Below are positions 5,859 through 7,101 of a DNA stretch of 7,101 bases, piece after piece (the first letter of the stretch is position 1; each line of letters starts with the position of its first letter). Origin of the DNA: Vicinamibacteria bacterium (GTDB taxonomy: Bacteria > Acidobacteriota > Vicinamibacteria > Vicinamibacterales > 2-12-FULL-66-21). The translations under genes were made by a program, and so were the position numbers. The stretch covers positions 1 through 7,101 of the forward strand of contig JAICSD010000235.1 in assembly GCA_025937075.1 (NCBI GenBank), written 5' to 3'. The notes below the pieces were generated by a model. The model searched no databases and had not been told where the DNA came from. It worked only from the letters and a program-made list of their open reading frames with translations.

Positions 5859-5922
5859 TCGCGGCCCTGAAAGGGCCGCGCGACGACCGTGTACGTGGCG
5901 CGGCCCGGTCAGGGCCGCGATA
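5857..5922. repeat. Paired inverted REP-like element (two GC hairpins)
   Basis: A 25-base unit at 5857-5881 recurs as its reverse complement at 5898-5922, with 23 of 25 positions identical and a 16-base spacer. Each unit is itself a hairpin: the left one has GCGGCCCT (5861-5868) and AGGGCCGC (5872-5879) around GAA. The two differing positions lie in or beside the small loop. This head-to-head pair resembles a bacterial interspersed mosaic element. It begins 3 bases after the TAA stop of the VWFA-like gene and lies upstream of the receptor. It could stabilise the upstream mRNA 3' end, attenuate read-through, or be a RAYT-mobilised repeat. No RAYT transposase is in the window. Confidence 0.85.
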
Positions 5923-5924
5923 CT

Positions 5925-7101
5925 TTATTTAGATGCCGACGGCGCGGGCGGCGGCTTGAGCGTGTACGACGTCCGGTACTTCAGGTCGTAGTGCCCCGGC
6001 TTCTTGACGCGGATCTCGATGTTGCGGCGCTTCTTGGTCGGGTCCGGATTGCTCGAATAGTAGCCGAGCACGTAGTAGTCGCTCGTCTCCGCGTCGATAC
6101 GCTTCAGCGCCCGGTCGAAATCGTTCGAGTTCACCACCGCGACGCCGCCGGTCTGCTCGGCCAGCACGCGCAGGCTCTGCTGCGTTTCGCGGATGTGGTT
6201 CTGCCACTCGACCTGATCCACGTTCTCGTCGAGGTCCGGTCCGCCGACGAGGCCCCGCGGGTCGATCGTGTACAGCGTCGCGTTCGCGCGGTTCGCTTCG
6301 CGCGTCAGCTCCGCCAGCTCCGACGCGAGGTCGGCCGCGGCGAACTCGTTGTTCTGACGCGAAATCGAGAACGGGTTGACGTCGGAATTCGAGCTGCTGT
6401 CGTCGCCGCTGCTCGGATAGCTGCAGTTCGCCTGTCCCGGCACCGAATTGTCGCAGCTCATGCCCATGCGCTCGGCGCTGGCCTTCTCGCGCGACGTCGC
6501 GAACGGATCGAAGTCGTATCCGTTGCTCACGTAGATGACGGCCTTGCGCCGGTTGTGCACCTGCTCGAGCGCCTTGAGCGTGTCGTACACCGTCGAGAAC
6601 GCCACGTGCGCGCGATAGCGGACTTCCGGCGGCCCCTGCGATCCATCGGGCGTGTCGATGATGTCCGACGGCTTCAGCCCGTTGCCCGCGATCTTGTCCA
6701 TCGCCTCGTCGAGCCGCTTGCGATCGTAGGTCATGTCAATCGCAATCGACGACGGCCCCGACGACACGATGCCGAACATGTCACCTTCGTGCACCAGCTC
6801 CTTGCTGATGCGCTTGAAGAGATCGCGGATGCGTCCGGTGTTGCGGAAATCGAGATGCAGATCGTCGACGAAGATGATGAAGATCCGTCCGGCGGCATCG
6901 TTGGTCGGCTGCGGCGGCGGCAGCAGGATCCCTTCCTGCGAGGGCCTGGGCGGGGCCGTCGAGACGTTGTAGGTGCGGCCGCCATGGACCAGGACGAACG
7001 ACACGATCTTCTGTGCGACGCCGTCTTCGTAGACCTCGAAGTCGTTCTGTTTGAGGTTGGCGTCGAACTGCCCCTCCGGGTTGCGCACGATCACGTCGCT
7101 C
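5925..7101 (-). CDS. VWFA-related Acidobacterial domain protein, 5'-truncated by the window
   Basis: This is the C-terminal 391 residues of a probably secreted protein; the N-terminus and any signal peptide lie beyond the window, and the reading frame is open to the edge. Counting from the first full codon, the fragment opens SDVIVRNPEGQFDANLKQND and FEVYEDGVAQKIVSF (about 1-35). This is the typical lead-in ('...LxxxDFEVYEDGxxQxI') of the VWFA-related Acidobacterial family (TIGR03436). The von Willebrand A-like fold follows, with strands IFIIFVDDLHLDF (about 73-85), FGIVSSG, AVIYVSNGYDFDP, NATLYTIDPRGL (273-284) and SDYYVLGYYSS (about 340-350). The C-terminal beta domain contains IEIRVKKPGHYDLKYRTSY and ends in a Pro/Ala-rich tail. 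The metal site is degenerate: VDDLHLD stands where DxSxS is expected. A Ser/Asn/Asp-rich insertion (about 206-245) carries two cysteines (216, 226). Its role is unknown; adhesion or protein binding is inferred from the fold. It lies 121 bases upstream of the receptor on the same strand. Confidence 0.88.
   Translation of the reverse strand, partial: SDVIVRNPEGQFDANLKQNDFEVYEDGVAQKIVSFVLVHGGRTYNVSTAPPRPSQEGILLPPPQPTNDAAGRIFIIFVDDLHLDFRNTGRIRDLFKRISKELVHEGDMFGIVSSGPSSIAIDMTYDRKRLDEAMDKIAGNGLKPSDIIDTPDGSQGPPEVRYRAHVAFSTVYDTLKALEQVHNRRKAVIYVSNGYDFDPFATSREKASAERMGMSCDNSVPGQANCSYPSSGDDSSSNSDVNPFSISRQNNEFAAADLASELAELTREANRANATLYTIDPRGLVGGPDLDENVDQVEWQNHIRETQQSLRVLAEQTGGVAVVNSNDFDRALKRIDAETSDYYVLGYYSSNPDPTKKRRNIEIRVKKPGHYDLKYRTSYTLKPPPAPSASK

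Overview
The window looks like part of an Acidobacteriota chromosome, probably class Vicinamibacteria. The reasons are a high-GC background, a protein that matches the 'VWFA-related Acidobacterial domain' family, and a roughly 1040-residue Oar-like TonB-dependent receptor with an N-terminal carboxypeptidase-regulatory domain, a type greatly expanded in that phylum. The taxon is inferred from protein families only; there is no rRNA or other marker here.

Layout, left to right. Positions 1-135 (+) hold the last 44 codons of a formate dehydrogenase accessory protein (FdhE), including a CxxC zinc-ligand pair. It converges on a minus-strand S11 D-alanyl-D-alanine carboxypeptidase/endopeptidase (stop at 172), with a near-perfect palindrome between the two stops. 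A 268-base divergent spacer (1231-1498) separates the peptidase from a plus-strand four-helix membrane protein of unknown function (1499-2026), which has no Shine-Dalgarno sequence and may be leaderless. A small Cys/His-containing putative lipoprotein follows (2244-2453, +). A short repeat-rich zone (2452-2683) then leads into the convergent 3' end of the minus-strand TonB-dependent receptor (2681-5803). Upstream of the receptor, on the same strand, lies the C-terminal 391 residues of the VWFA-like secreted protein (5925-7101, running off the window).

The VWFA protein and the receptor are codirectional, 121 bases apart, and are probably both envelope proteins. Their gap holds a paired inverted REP-like element and a candidate TATAAT box, so they may be transcribed together or be partly uncoupled. 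The peptidase works on periplasmic peptidoglycan. FdhE belongs to a formate dehydrogenase locus outside the window.

No CRISPR array, defence system, transposase, tRNA or rRNA is visible. The most unusual feature is non-coding. Four separate inverted-repeat elements each lie within about 10 bases of a stop codon, and two of them overlap the stop. Those two, at 2452-2526 and 2598-2683, are built from different 7-base units arranged as inverted pairs. They look like dispersed repeat families targeted to, or retained at, gene 3' ends.
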